In this document: positions 36,611-48,836 of the stretch, one piece after another | Position numbering within the stretch: position 1 is the stretch's first letter | Layout: each line of letters begins with the position of its first letter | Source of the DNA: Montifringilla adamsi | Lineage: Eukaryota; Chordata; Aves; Passeriformes; Passeridae | Assembly: GCA_017590115.1 (NCBI GenBank) | Contig: JAGGNK010010226.1 | Location: 5,243,732 to 5,307,731, forward strand | DNA: 64,000 nucleotides | Direction of reading: 5' to 3' | Program-made: the position numbers and the translations under genes | The notes under the pieces: generated by a model | Database searches by the model: none | Told to the model about the DNA's origin: nothing | The model's input: the letters and a program-made list of their open reading frames with translations, nothing else

Positions 36611-38350
36611 GGTCTGGAATGGTCTGTCTGCTCCTTAGATTGCTGGCAGGGTAACCCCAAATCCTTGGCCAGAATTCCTCCACAAGCAGTGCCCCATTGC
36701 ATTGTCCTTGACACGGGTGACATTATTGTATCACATTTTAGCTTTTAGTGAAAGACCATAAAATCCTAATCAATATGCACACAAATCAAAAACAAGCTGA
36801 AGCAAAGCTCATTTCTATAGTGGTCAAATCACTCAGTAGAAAAGCTGGCAAAATTACTGTAGTGTTGTGCTAATAAAGAAAAGCATATTACTTTACAAAT
36901 TGTACCATTTTAGTAGAAATAAAGCTAGAAAGCTAAATCAAAACTGTTTCCACATCAATCAAACACCAGTTAATTTTTAATGAGATTATTTAAGAAGAAA
37001 CCTTCAAAATTAAGCTTCTATTAATGCATTAAAAAGTAAATGCAAATATGTTGCTTTCCAGATCATAGGGTTTGAAACCAAATAGCAAATTCTAGTGGAA
37101 TGCAGTCAACTAATTTTTCCTCATCTGAGTAATTCAACTTTTCATCAGCGCTCTTTTTGTTCCCCTTGATTTGACTATTCAAAAATTCTGTTGCTGTCAC
37201 CCAGTCATAATTTTTGTGTTCTTTTTCTCTTTTTTAAAATTTTGTTTGAAGAAGTTCAGTGTGGTAAGGAGCAACACCATGGTGTGTTTTGTCATGCCTG
37301 ATGGGTGTTCCCACACAGGTGACACTATGATTGAAGGCACAGATCTCTGATGAGACTGCTCAAGCCAAACATGTAATGTTGGTGGGCATTTTTGGGTTTA
37401 GATCAATACAAAATTATTTGTGAATGAATGCAGAAAATATCTTAGCAGTCTTGTCTAAGGATGTTTTCTGTACAATTATTGTTGCTCATGTGGAAGATGA
37501 GTTGGACAATAAAATGACTTAGAAATAGGAGAATAAAATGCTCTAAGCGACACAACACATAACTTCTTAATGTTATATTTCAGTATCTAAATCTGCATAC
37601 CCAGAGCTTTTGTTTCCAGAATATTCTTGCTATTTTTGTTGAAAAATTAGCCAAATATTTCAGTTATTTTTTTTTTTCTTCTATGTTCTGCTCTAAAAAT
37701 CCCAGGAAGACTCTCTGCTGAAAACTCTTCTGTGAAATGCTGTTCATTTCTTCATTTCTCTTTGGAAGGAATTCATCTAAAAAGAGTTGAGTTCTGGCAT
37801 AATATGAAATATCAAGGAATTGAAACCTGCAAGGTGACTACTACACCTTCAGATGAAAAATATGCATTGAGAACTAAGAGCAAATGTTTGACATGTGGTG
37901 CAAAACTCCTGAAATAGTTCCACACTCCAGTCACCTTTCTTCATTAAGTATTCTTTGTTGGTATTTGCAGAGCAGAGTGATCCTGGCCCTGTGCAGCTTC
38001 AGCACTGACAAAGGAGCGAATGACAGCTCCTCAATGATTTTCAGTTAATCAGTCTAATTACCTTTCACTCCCTTGCAGTGGCAACATCAAGCTTGTGAAG
38101 GAAAACTCTTCCAGAAGTGTCCAGGTTTCTCCTGTTGTGTTTTCTGCAGGCAGGCTCTGTTGCAAGAATTCATTTTAGCATTTACTTCATCCACTCCTCA
38201 AGGTCAGAGGAGGTACCAGCCTGTTTTGATGTCCTCTGAATGGATGGAGCTGGGTACTCAAGAGCTTCCCTGAGCTGCAGTCTGGTAGTGAGGATGGAAT
38301 TAAAACCTTTGCTTTACAAGCCATGAGCTTCAGTGGGCCAGTACAGGAAT
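36611..38350. other. AT-rich DNA without a gene
   Basis: No gene or recognisable transposon. The part up to about 36720 may be further, more diverged CR1. The patch 37990-38080 ('caatgattttcagttaatca', then 'gtctaattacctttcac') has the look of homeodomain-rich regulatory DNA but is too short to call. Short frames at 37732-37917 and 38073-38273 have no motif. Confidence 0.6.
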
Positions 38351-38415
38351 AGAGAATCATAGAACATTTTGAGTTGGAAGGAACTCATAAGGATAATCCA
38401 GTGCAAGTCCCTGCT
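38351..38415 (-). mobile_element. CR1 LINE 3' tip
   Basis: Only the last ~65 bases of a reverse-oriented CR1: 'agaatcatagaacattttga', 'gttggaaggaactcataagg' and 'ataatccagtgcaagtccc'. The sequence matches the CR1 tail type with 'gttggaaggaaccc', the same type as the copy at 11.3 kb. Sequence to about 38500 may be a further decayed part. Confidence 0.82.
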
Positions 38416-38598
38416 TCTCACTGGTGTCATCTTGTCTTCACGTCCCCTTATCCTCACAGAGGCTGAGCCTTTGGACAGTGAGGCAGTCTGGCATTGACCT
38501 GGCACATTTTAAATTCAACCACCGGTAATTTAAGTCCACATTTTTACATTAGACTAGCCCAGAGGTGAGGAGGGAGGGTTTTCAGAATCCATGGTGTC

Positions 38599-38820
38599 TG
38601 TTCTGGGTTTGGCCATGTTTCATTTTTGTGGATGCTCACAGTGAAGCCTCACATGGCAGCCATTGGTTAATAAGTCTGTAGCTGTATTATCTGTGTTTTA
38701 GCTTTTTTCATATAACTCTACAATCTTAATTAGTATCTCCTGGTTCAGAGATAGCTAATAAAATTTTATTTTGTTCTTTTTTACTTCTGTGGCCCTCACT
38801 CTTCTTTCACGATTCTGGCA
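38599..38820 (+). mobile_element. Possible short solo LTR
   Basis: The segment starts 'tgttctgggtttggcc', which resembles the start of avian ERVL LTRs. It contains 'agctaataaaa' (polyadenylation signal at about 38757) followed by a T-rich stretch, and ends 'cacgattctggca'. TG and CA ends, a late polyadenylation signal and a U5-like tail give an LTR-like plan in about 222 bases. The flanking hexamers (ggtgtc, gatgtt) match at only four positions, so a target-site duplication is not convincing. It could be chance. Confidence 0.33.
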
Positions 38821-39866
38821 GATGTTTGTGTATGGCTCCCCTAAATCTGTCTTCTTCTGTCATTTTAATTTTGCTGTAGTTCAATTTAGTGATAACAGGT
38901 AGAAAGGAAGTAAAATTTTTGTTAACAGTGCAAACCATCAGAGGATGAAAGCTGCTCACAATAAACACAATTGCATAATTTGTGATATTCAGACAAAAGT
39001 TAGAAGATTAGTAAATAAGCCTGAAATCAGAGATCCTTCTCTTTATCATTACCTGGCCTTATCTGGATAGTTAGTTTGGGGTTTTTTAACACTTATTTTT
39101 GAAAATTGATTTTCTGGATGACTAAAAAAGCCTATGCCAGAAACCAAATGATTTGTTTTCTCCTGAGTGATGTATTAGATTCACATTTGTCCCCATTTGT
39201 GAAGTCTTTGCTTTGACCCATTTATTTTGATTCTCTTCTCAGCATGTTTTCACAGGCATGTAAACAATTCAAATAACAATAATATGTGTAAAGAAAGTAC
39301 ACCAAGATACCTCAGGTGCTCTATTTAGATAGAATATGCATCTAAATTGATTCAGAAGTAATATGCACTCTGGCAAAGTGCCATGACTTTCAGACTTATC
39401 TGTAGGAAGAATCAGCAGTGAAACACAATCAAGACAAAAAGAAGACAAAGAAATTCAGATTGTCTTTTTGTGCATGCTGAATTAAAAAACAAAAAACAAA
39501 ACAAATCACAAAAAACACATGTTATATATATGTGGTTATATTTTGTATTAAATATATAAATATATTTTATATGTATATATAAAATTATACACTATTGTAT
39601 AATTTTATTGGAAATGCAGAATGATGCAAACCAGCGTATTCTGTTAACCATCAGCAATACTAATTCAGGCTCTTTTTGTGATGCCTTCTCTCCTCTGTAT
39701 TTGAGTCAGTGGTGGTCAGTTTGTACATGTAGATTCAGGGAAGTCTTTTTGGACTATCCCACCCAGCCTACTGGTTGTGCATTACATTGGACCTTGCATT
39801 TCTGCCCTCAACAATCCCATAATTTCCAATTAGAAACTAAGGATGGTGCCAGTCCCACAGTCGCCA
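38821..39866. other. AT-rich DNA, possibly with decayed ERV sequence at its right end
   Basis: No gene is seen. An AT-rich simple patch (mixed TA, TAA and TATG steps) lies at 39520-39600, and an A/C-rich patch at 39484-39516. If the LTR to the right is a 5' LTR, the region 39608-39866 would hold its leader, but I find no gag-like sequence. The 100-codon plus frame at 39608-39910 is unsupported. Confidence 0.5.
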
Positions 39867-40421
39867 TGTGCTGGATCGGTCCACGTCTCACAAACGGGAT
39901 GGGACTCTAACTGGTTGCAGACTTAGGATTTATTATCTCTCTGTATAATACAAATGAAAAACAAGAGAGACAGGAAAATAACAACATCCATGCAAATCCA
40001 GATCAAAGACAAGATGGCAGCTTATGCAAAGCCTTTTTCTACATATTCTTTGAGCCAACAGCATAAAAGAAAAGGTGTAAAGTCATTATACTCTAACCAG
40101 TAAGAAAGGGACCTACGTGGGTTTAACATTAACAAAAGGACTTCTATAAACCTCAAAAAATACACAATAATTCATTACTTAAGATTAAAACATTTTCTAT
40201 CTTTGCAAAGCATATATCTAGAACTTTTCACATCTTGAACTATCAATATGTTCTTGTTCTTTCTTGTTCCTTATGATAAATATAAATGTATTCACGTGGT
40301 TTTTAACTTCCTAGTTTCCCATAAGAAGGTTTAGAAATTTCCCAGGCTTTCTTAGTTTTTTGTCTACTTTCTGAGGCCTTTTTGAGCTTTCTAAAGTCTT
40401 TTACCTTTTTATATTCCTACA
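39867..40421 (-). mobile_element. Putative ERV LTR, about 555 bases
   Basis: Read on the minus strand, the element starts TGTAGGAATA at 40421 and ends CCAGCACA at 39867. An AATAAA signal (tttatt at 39929-39934 on the plus strand) sits about 60 bases before the end, leaving a short U5. On the upstream side a purine tract, 18 bases at 40422-40439 read on the minus strand, abuts the TG end exactly as a retroviral polypurine tract does. On the downstream side an 18-base TGGCG-beginning stretch (39849-39866) abuts the CA end like a primer-binding site. No family name can be given with confidence. Absence of a second LTR copy and of flanking repeats is noted. Confidence 0.6.
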
Positions 40422-40439
40422 ATTCCCCCTCTCTCTTTC
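40422..40439 (-). other. Polypurine-tract-like sequence next to LTR
   Basis: On the minus strand a run of G and A ending in AAT directly precedes the TG start of the putative LTR. In retroviruses this tract primes plus-strand DNA synthesis and lies just before the 3' LTR. Here it supports reading the LTR on the minus strand with internal sequence to its right. Confidence 0.5.
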
Positions 40440-40750
40440 AACCTTAAATAAACTATCTTTGACTTGTTAATTATTTACTACCTTGTGTTATATAGCTTCA
40501 CTACTGTATATATTTCTTACCTTAGGAAAAAAAATGCTATAAACTTTCTATATGAAGGCCATGAACTCTGCAGCCCAGGGCTCTGCAGCCCAACAACTCT
40601 GTTGCCCCTGTGCCTGTTCATAAACTGACTCCTGTGATCACATTCTCCCAAGGGTGTTCAGCACCCCATGGCATGGACAGCTCTTTGCCTTTCCTCAGAG
40701 ACCCTCGGATTCCCATTCCATCTGTTTTTTACCTCCTTGGGGTAGAAGGT
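40440..40750 (-). pseudogene. Possible decayed ERV internal 3' region
   Basis: If the polypurine tract is real, this stretch would be the 3' end of the internal region. Composition rises in GC from about 40560, with a short tandem 'ctctgcagccca' repeated at about 40567 and 40582. No reading frame on the minus strand stays open and no envelope motif is recognisable, so any coding content is destroyed. The 121-codon plus frame (40610-40975) is antisense to this reading. The assignment depends wholly on the neighbouring LTR. Confidence 0.3.
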
Positions 40751-43700
40751 AAGCCTTTGCCAAAACCTGGAGGATTTACCTGCCACTGTCTTAAAAGAAG
40801 GAGTGAGTCTTTGAGAGCACTAGGAAACCTGAGAATAAAAATCTGTCAAAAGAATAATGTTCTTTTTAAAGACCTCTATCCACATGACAATGTGATAACT
40901 TGCTCTGTCATGCACATTTGTGTATATTGTCTGTCATATTTGTTATACACCTTAAATCACACAGAACGCTCTTGACTCTCAAGGTGCTCTTTAAAACACT
41001 AACAATATTTTTAATTTAAAAGTGTTTGAGATAAAACCTCATAGTTTAAGTACTATATTCAATGATAATTTTCTTAGCTTTGCAAGGCCTCTTAATTCAA
41101 TATAAATTCATAAATGCTACTTTTTTCCATTTTATACATTTGTGTAATTCCACAAAAAAATCCGGTAGATTTTTTGAATGCTGTTGCATCTGCCAAACAT
41201 ATGTGTCATAAACAGTGCAGAAGGACAAAATCTCAGTTTTTATTGATTGGCACAGCTTAAGTGAAGCTAGAGAATGAGTGGCAGCATGGGGTGTGGCCCA
41301 ACCATTTTAACAAAGCAACTTGTATAAAAATTGATGGATCACTTCTCTTACTGCACAGTCAGTATTGCTGGTGTTTTAAAGCTGGGTATAATGTACTTCA
41401 GTCACTGATCAGTAGACAAAAATAAAGCTCCGTAGTTTTTTGCTTTCAAAATGAAGCATGTAAAGGATTCTTCTGATGCTCCTTTTCTTCCTTTTTTATT
41501 TTTTTTTGACTTCACTGTTACTGTATTTTACTCAGTGAATAGTGAGAGTAATGGTTACAGTCCATAAAGCTGCAGGATATCACTGGGAGGATATCTGTAT
41601 CTTGAAGTATTTTTCAGTTGAGATTATTACCTCTAATTTGTGATTTTTACAATAGTTGTCAACTACAAGATAGACAAATATTAACATGAAACTAGGCTAT
41701 AATTTCTAAGAAATTTTAAAGGATTTAGGTAATTCTTATTTGCAGCTATGTAATTCTGAAGAAATTAACTCAGAGATCCTATTTACCTTTTTTAATTGTC
41801 GTTGAGTACCTTGTGTCTTTAGTGCATTTTCTCCTCCCCTAAAGGTAAAGCCTGATAAAAAATGGAGTAGAGTTCATTAAACTTCTGTAATGAATTGTTT
41901 CTCTTGAAAACAAGAGAAAATTGATGTGTCCTGAATACAAATTGCATCCTACATTTATCGAAACAAGTTTAGGTTCTATCAGAGGTTTCACTCCAGTAAT
42001 TTTTTTCATTATTCAAGTTAGTGAAGACTTCAAGTGTTGGCTTTTTTAGTAAATACCTTTGTTTAGCTTTAACAGAGGTCAGCTGTCTTGTCGTCCTGGT
42101 TTCCAGGCTTGTTTGTTGTTGATGCTTCTTTCCATGTGTGACCAAAGAGACACCCTTTCATTTCTGGAAATACTGAATAAATCAATTCCTCCCATGCAGA
42201 GCATTTAATGCATCACATCTGCAGCTTTGGCAGCAGAAATTTTGTTATTTATAAAGAAAATTAGTTTTATACATTCCAACTTTTACTGCCTTTTTTTTTT
42301 TTTTTCAGTTATAAAGTGCCCATGTGCTCATGCAGGACATGCATATTCCCTGTTCTGTGTTTTATTGGCCACACTCTGCTCCTTTGACCCTTTTAACCCT
42401 GAAAAAGTGGTACTGTGTGAGAAGCTGGGTACTGTCCTACTCTGCAGCGTGCATGCACATTCAAGAACACATTTTTATCACAACTGAATAATTTACCTTT
42501 TTTTATAGCATTCAGCTTTCATTCATTAGGTCATTTGTTTCTGTGTTAAGGCTGGCACCAGGCTTTAGTGATGAAAGCAAACTGAAGGTGAGCAATCAAA
42601 GAAACACAGGTGCATGTAGCTAAAGCAGCAACTTTGTTCTCTGAAAAAATGACGTGACTTTGTAATAGGAGATTTGGCATGTCTCTTGAGTAAAACAAAG
42701 TGACTCCTGCAGTGCTAAGTCCTCTAATGGTAATGAATGATGTGTGCTCTTGAGGGCTCTTTGGTTTTCATTGTGGGGCTAAACTGCTTGTTGAAGTACC
42801 CAGGATGGCTGAGCACCTTGTGAGTGCATGCCTGCTCCAGGGGAAGGAGAGGGAGAAGGAAACAGGAGTCTGCTGAATGTTTACTTCATTTCCTCAGTCA
42901 GACTTTTCTATGGAAGAAAGTGTTGGAGGTTGAGCTATTCAGACCTTGACAAACCTGAATATATCCCCTCAGCTCCCATTTAATTAACGGAAAAGAACTC
43001 CGAACAATATTTTGGTTTGAGAACCTTCACAAGAAGAGGTCTCAGAAGCCAAGCCTATTATCCACCTTATCTCCTCTCTAATCTTCTGTCTCCTCTGCTC
43101 ATCAAGCACAGATTCAGTGCCTCATCATTCCCTTTGGCGCATCCTTCTGACCCACAGGGTCTGCTTCCATCCTGATATGGGTCAATCAGTCATGGATGGA
43201 TTGCTGACTGCGCTGCAGGAGGTTAAAATGTTTCCCAGGGCTCAGTGGTGGGATGAGAGAGAGGAGGCAGGGGAAGTATCATGTAACATACATTAGTGCA
43301 GAATTTCACTCAAAGGGGTGTTTTAATTTAAATACTTCTATTAAGAGTTTAATAGAGTTGTAGCTTCTATCCCCACTGTGCTGACACATAACTATTTTTC
43401 TCCCCGTCTCTTCACAAAGACACTATTTACACTCACTTCTCCAAAAATGTCTTTTTCCTTGGATTAATAGAGATATACTGGAATTGCTGTATATCTCTTG
43501 TAAGAATTCAAATTATAATCGGAAATATTTTTGCTTTCAGAAACAAGCATGTGGAAGAGTGATGCTTAAAAATGAAAGAGGATTTTGTAGGCTTCAAGGA
43601 CAACTCTGTGAGTGCAAGCAGTATGCAAAACTGTGTGTACTAAAAGGAAGAGAATGAAAGTAGTAGAGACAAAGGTAAAGAGTAAACATGCCTCACACCT

Positions 43701-46700
43701 CCTTGAAGATAGTCACTTATCTCTCATTGAAAAGAAGTCTGAAATTAAATTGAGCTTTGCTGTAAAGTAGATAGCTGAAATGATAGGTAGGTACTGCAGA
43801 AAACATGACTTGGAGGTAACAGTGTGGTAGTATGGAAATGTAGGGGAAAATACTGGCAGAGAAGTACACATTTTAGGAAATAAGTAGAAAGAACCTAGTA
43901 AAGAAGTCTGTCAAAGTGTCACAGAAACACTTGTACCGTTACTGTAAGCAGGTTAAAAGAATTCTGCAAATTAGTATTTCCTGGTATGTTCATGTTTTCT
44001 CAAGACCAAATCTGGGATTCCTGTTGTGTTCAGAAAAAAGAATTTTTCATAGGCTCCTTGTACATATAAATGACTTCTCTATCAAATAAATAGTGATTGG
44101 ATCCTCAGCTTCCCCTCCAAGCATTAACTGTCTGGAAAATCCCAAGCATTCACTGACACTCTGACTCAGATCGATCAGCAAATTCCTAAACACGTGTACA
44201 TTCAATTACTGTTTTCAAAGTTTATTTTAGCTGTTAGATAATCTCATCCACAAACATTATGCTTATACATACACCTGTAAAGTACTCTTAAAAAGAAGTT
44301 ATGTGTGAGAGGCTAAATTTGGTCTTGTTCCTGTAACCATTCTGAAGCAATTCAACTTCCAAGTGCCTTTCCTAGTGTGTCTAGCCAAATTCTGAACAAT
44401 TATAAGGCATAACAGGCTGAAATGGGGCATTTAAAGTGATTTACTTCGTGTCTCTAATGTTTCAGTGTGATCAGGCAGATTATAGAATGGAGTTTGTCAG
44501 TCTTCTGCCTTGTTTGACACAGGTTGTCAAATATATATAATTAAGGAGAATATGTTTATGATATAAATTTGGTGAGTATTCATTCTACTAAACCAGTAGT
44601 GTCCCTGGCATGTCGAGAAATAGGAATTACAGGACGAAGTCCTTCTGCCACCAGGAGGGAAATGAGGGTTGCTCATTTTGAAGCAGAGGAATAGTGGTGC
44701 AAATTCTTATATAGACTTGGGCCTTGCTTTTAAGCAGACTGTTGGCATAAAGTGTCTGCAGAAGGAGCTGTGCATGCAGTTGTGAAGAAAATATGGAATT
44801 TTTCAAAAGATCTACAAGTGATGTTGAAACACCAGGTCTCCTACGGGTGGTCTATTTTTGTAGGCACTGCCTGCTATTCTTCAACCTAAAACTTGCCTTT
44901 GTTTTTCTTTTTTCTTTTTGTACCTCCCTATAGTATTTGTTACCTCTTTACTCATTTTTCTTATTTCTGACAATAGTATTTTGACTTGTAAAGAAGTTCT
45001 GTGTGTATTATGGGAATGTGCACGTGGCAAAAATCAATAACTCTTGAACCCCCTGTGCAAAGCCAAGCCCATGCAGTTAGCACTATAGCTCAGCTCCAGC
45101 TGGCTAAAATGTCTGTATTTATGTGAATTCATACTGCATGTTAGAGTTCCTATTTCCCAGCTTTATGTTGCGTCTTTAATTAGTCCTAGCTCTCTTCAAT
45201 TCATAAATTAAAGGCTGCCCTTTCTTCTGTTGACAGGAGCACCAGTTACAAATTTTAGTAGCTGAATCCTGTTGCACTGTAAATCAACATTAGGCAAATA
45301 GATTTTCAATTATTGACTGACCAAATCAGCTTATTTTGCTTCACTGTATTGTTTCACACACTGGCAGCATCATTAAATTGGAATTAGCTGATAGCCTTGA
45401 AACTCCTACTGCTTAATTTGTAAATGTGACTTTCCTGTGGTATATTTTATCACATCCTGGACAGTGTTTTTTATTCTTTATTCTTGGTAGATGTGTTCAT
45501 TTGCTGTCTCTATCCTATATGGAGCCCCATGCCATGTTTGCCTTACCTTTCAGTATGACTCTTGATCTGCAAAGTGGCCAAAGGGTAAGATCCTTTCCTC
45601 TCCACCAGATTTTCAGTGAGCTCCATGGAATTCCATGTATGCTAAGGGTATGTCTCACTCCTTTTACATGATCAGACCTGGAGTTCACCCTTGGAAAACA
45701 CTTTGGGCGTTGTAAGAGCATTTCCCTCTTCTGGAGGACAGATCAGAGGCTGCCTTTGCAGCTGATATATAAGGAGCTCTGTAGGTCCCCTACAGAATGC
45801 TGCAGTCTGGTATCCTGTATGCTGTGAATCGTGGAGGGGGAAATCATTAGCTCTTGCTCAATCTAAACTGCCGCATAAAACAGCAAGAAATTCAGGGGTT
45901 TAAAATCTTTCTCTGCAATGTATATACACATATACATACATACACAGAGAAATATAAGAAATGGAGTTTATTATGTCCTCAAGTATGTGGAGTTCATTTT
46001 ATATTTACAGACGCTCACATTTTATATGCAAATGACTCATTATACTTTAGAAAATGAATATATTAATTTGATTAATTTCTTACCTTATTTGAATCTTTGG
46101 AAATGTCACCTGCCATTCAATCTACACACCAGTTATGACAAAACAACAAATATGACAAAGAGGTGAAGCATTAAATTTCTCCTAATCACAAGACAGACAT
46201 GACAGGTCTCAGTTTATGCACACAGACATTGCTGAGTGTGCTGAAAATACAGAGATATTTAGCTCCCTTTACAAAACTGATTAGAATAAAACCTATGGTT
46301 TTAAATCTGTAACTGAAAATTGTTTTTTCTGTCTTGTGGAAAACAAACACAGGGTTCTATAAATTTTTTTGAATTTTCTGGTGAGACTGTGACATAGATT
46401 TGAGGGGTTTTTAGATAAGGGAAGATATACATGAACTACTGAATATCTGGAAAGTTCAGGAGGGGATTGTTTGGTTTGAAGTTTTTTATGTTGATGCTTT
46501 TTTGTGGCTTTTTAGAAATTTTGGGTCTGAAGTTTGATGTCTACCAATAAGAAATAAATTCCTCTGTGCCTTTATTATATAGTAAAATACTGTACCCTTG
46601 TGTCTTTCCTGGGGTATCCAGTGGGTAGCCTGTCAGTTCCATTATTGCAAGAAGGCTTAGCCCGGCAGTCATTAGCTATCTCTCATACTTTGCTGTAGAA

Positions 46701-48723
46701 TTCTCTTTAAAACCACTTGAATTCAGCATCTCCTCTGTAAGAAAACCATATTTTAATGTGTTATTACAGTATTTAGAGCTTTAACATCTAGATTCAGTTT
46801 ACTATACTGGTTTGAGACAGGGCCTATTAACTATTTTATTTCAAAGCTTTATTACTATGGCATAAATTATTGCAGCCTTTTTAGGAATTTTGTGAAACAT
46901 AATGACTTTTAATGCTTTCAAGTTAGTTTATTTTCTTCTAATGCAAGTGATGCACAATTCTAGTGTGATAATGGTATTGTTGTGATGGGTTCTTTACTCC
47001 ACTGGAGGTTTGTGGTGCTAAACCTCACTGCAGTCTTCTGTTCAAGACATTTGCATCACCAAATGTTTCCTGAGACTGGCAAAATCCAACATGAGCTTGC
47101 ATTTAAGTTTCATACATGCATGTAGAGATTTCTAACCACATATAAAACACAGCTGCTGACTGAAACAATCTCAGAGTTTTTGAGAAAGTGATTCTCGGTT
47201 TGAGTGTTCTATGCATTATTTTCTTTCTTGAGCAACTTACTTATATCACTGAAAATATGAGAAGTTAAAATGACCTTGAGTAGAAAATATGCAATGTTTC
47301 CTTAGTTAAATATGCATTTGAAAAAGTTTACTTCAAAAACTACTCCATGTGAAAGTAATGTCTACCTACATTAATAGTTTTATTATTAATGGCTTTGGAC
47401 TATATTATATCATTTAATTGGTGTTTATAAATAGCTTCCTTCCCTGTGGTTATGAAATATAACATTTACCAAACTTCTTCTTTGATGGAATTTACATATG
47501 GCACATCATGATGATTAAAAGCCAGCCGTCTTTTCACAGCATGGCAAGAAATAGGATTTGATTTATCTTCGTTGCTCGCCTACCACTTGCTGTGACTGTA
47601 CTTTTGAAATTTTAATATTCTCATTTCTCAAAAGGAGCTTGTTATGTAAAGTATTATGTAAATATCTTTTATGCTTTGTTTTTGCCTTTCTGTGTAAAAA
47701 AATTGAAATTTTAATGTGATGAGCAAACAAAGCATGAAGGTGGGAATGAAAAGTCTCAGCCAAAGAGATTTTTTGTCAAAAGAGGCATATTTATTTATAC
47801 TTCGAAATCTGAAATAATTTAAGTACAGTGTAATGTGAGCAGTGTTTTAAATCCCTTTCATATGAACTATTGATCCATAATCAGTTGAATGTGTCACTTC
47901 CAGATGCCCAATCCTTTTATAGATTAGTACGGGTACAGGGTGTTTTTCCAAGACAAACAAGGGAGTACAAACCTGTTGTGTGTGGGCAGACAGATCCCTT
48001 TTCCTGCCCTCCTTCCTCATGCTCCCCTCTCACAAATGACTCCCCAGCAGTAAACATGTGAGTCCAGAGCTCAGGCTGGTCAGGCAGTGATGGGATGACC
48101 TTTATGGGATGGAGGTGCAGCAGCTCCATCTGCATCTGCTACAGCAAAGCACATTTAAAAGAGCAGGGATTGTGTATTCCTGTTGCATCTGCTCGGATTT
48201 TAACACTCCCCTTTTTAATGTTGGCCTTTCCAATGCAAGAGATTTGATCAAGGTGTTCTTCAAAATTCAGTGCCACGCTGGGAAAGTCTAGTATAAGCCT
48301 GTTGTCTGTCACCTCCTAATTCTTTTTAAGCAATTAAGCACCTGCTGATTCTCTGAGGTTACACCGGGATTTTTACTTTGATTTTTCTCCATATTTTAGC
48401 TCAGTTCTTTTCTTCTCTTGCTTGGTTCAGCAAGGGAGCTAAAACGACTTTGACTCTCCCCCTTTCCCTTCTTGTGAGGCAGCCTGTGCCTACTAAACAT
48501 CTGTTCCTTAGAAAAATTAAAATAAAGATGAATTAAATGCACTCAGTGCTACGGTTTAGAAAACTGAATACAGAACTATGTATCCAATTCAAATAGAATA
48601 TTGTCTAAAACTGCACACAAGAGAGAGAATTAACCAACACCTGTACCAAAGCTTTGAAACAGGAGGTGCACAGTGGGTGGTTCATATCAAATGCAGCCCA
48701 CAGATAGATTGGGATGGATTTTT
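40751..48723. other. AT-rich DNA without a gene
   Basis: About 8 kb without a recognised gene or transposon. The patch 42960-43260 keeps several CpGs and lacks repeat features. At 43541-43607 a short open stretch is bounded by good splice-like signals (see findings). The stretch 45060-45420 is unique and rich in AATTA-type motifs. A short TA/CA patch lies at 45919-45946. All open frames are short and lack motifs. Confidence 0.6.
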
Positions 48724-48832
48724 TTTGTTTGTTTGTTTTCAATGGGTGGGTTTATATATATACATAGATACATATATATATATATATATATATAATATTT
48801 ATACATATATATATTCAATATATATAGTTCTG
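48724..48832. repeat. TTTG and AT microsatellite cluster
   Basis: A short TTTG repeat (48724-48740) is followed by a mixed (TA)n array with a core of roughly twelve AT units at 48773-48793 and further TA-rich blocks to 48832. The Tyr/Ile-rich frame through it is an artefact. Confidence 0.9.
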
Positions 48833-48836
48833 ATGG

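Noticed and set aside
39525..39600. AT-rich alternating stretch as a CRISPR-like or satellite array
   Set aside because: No regular unit or spacer structure; just mixed AT simple sequence. CRISPR is not expected in an animal genome.
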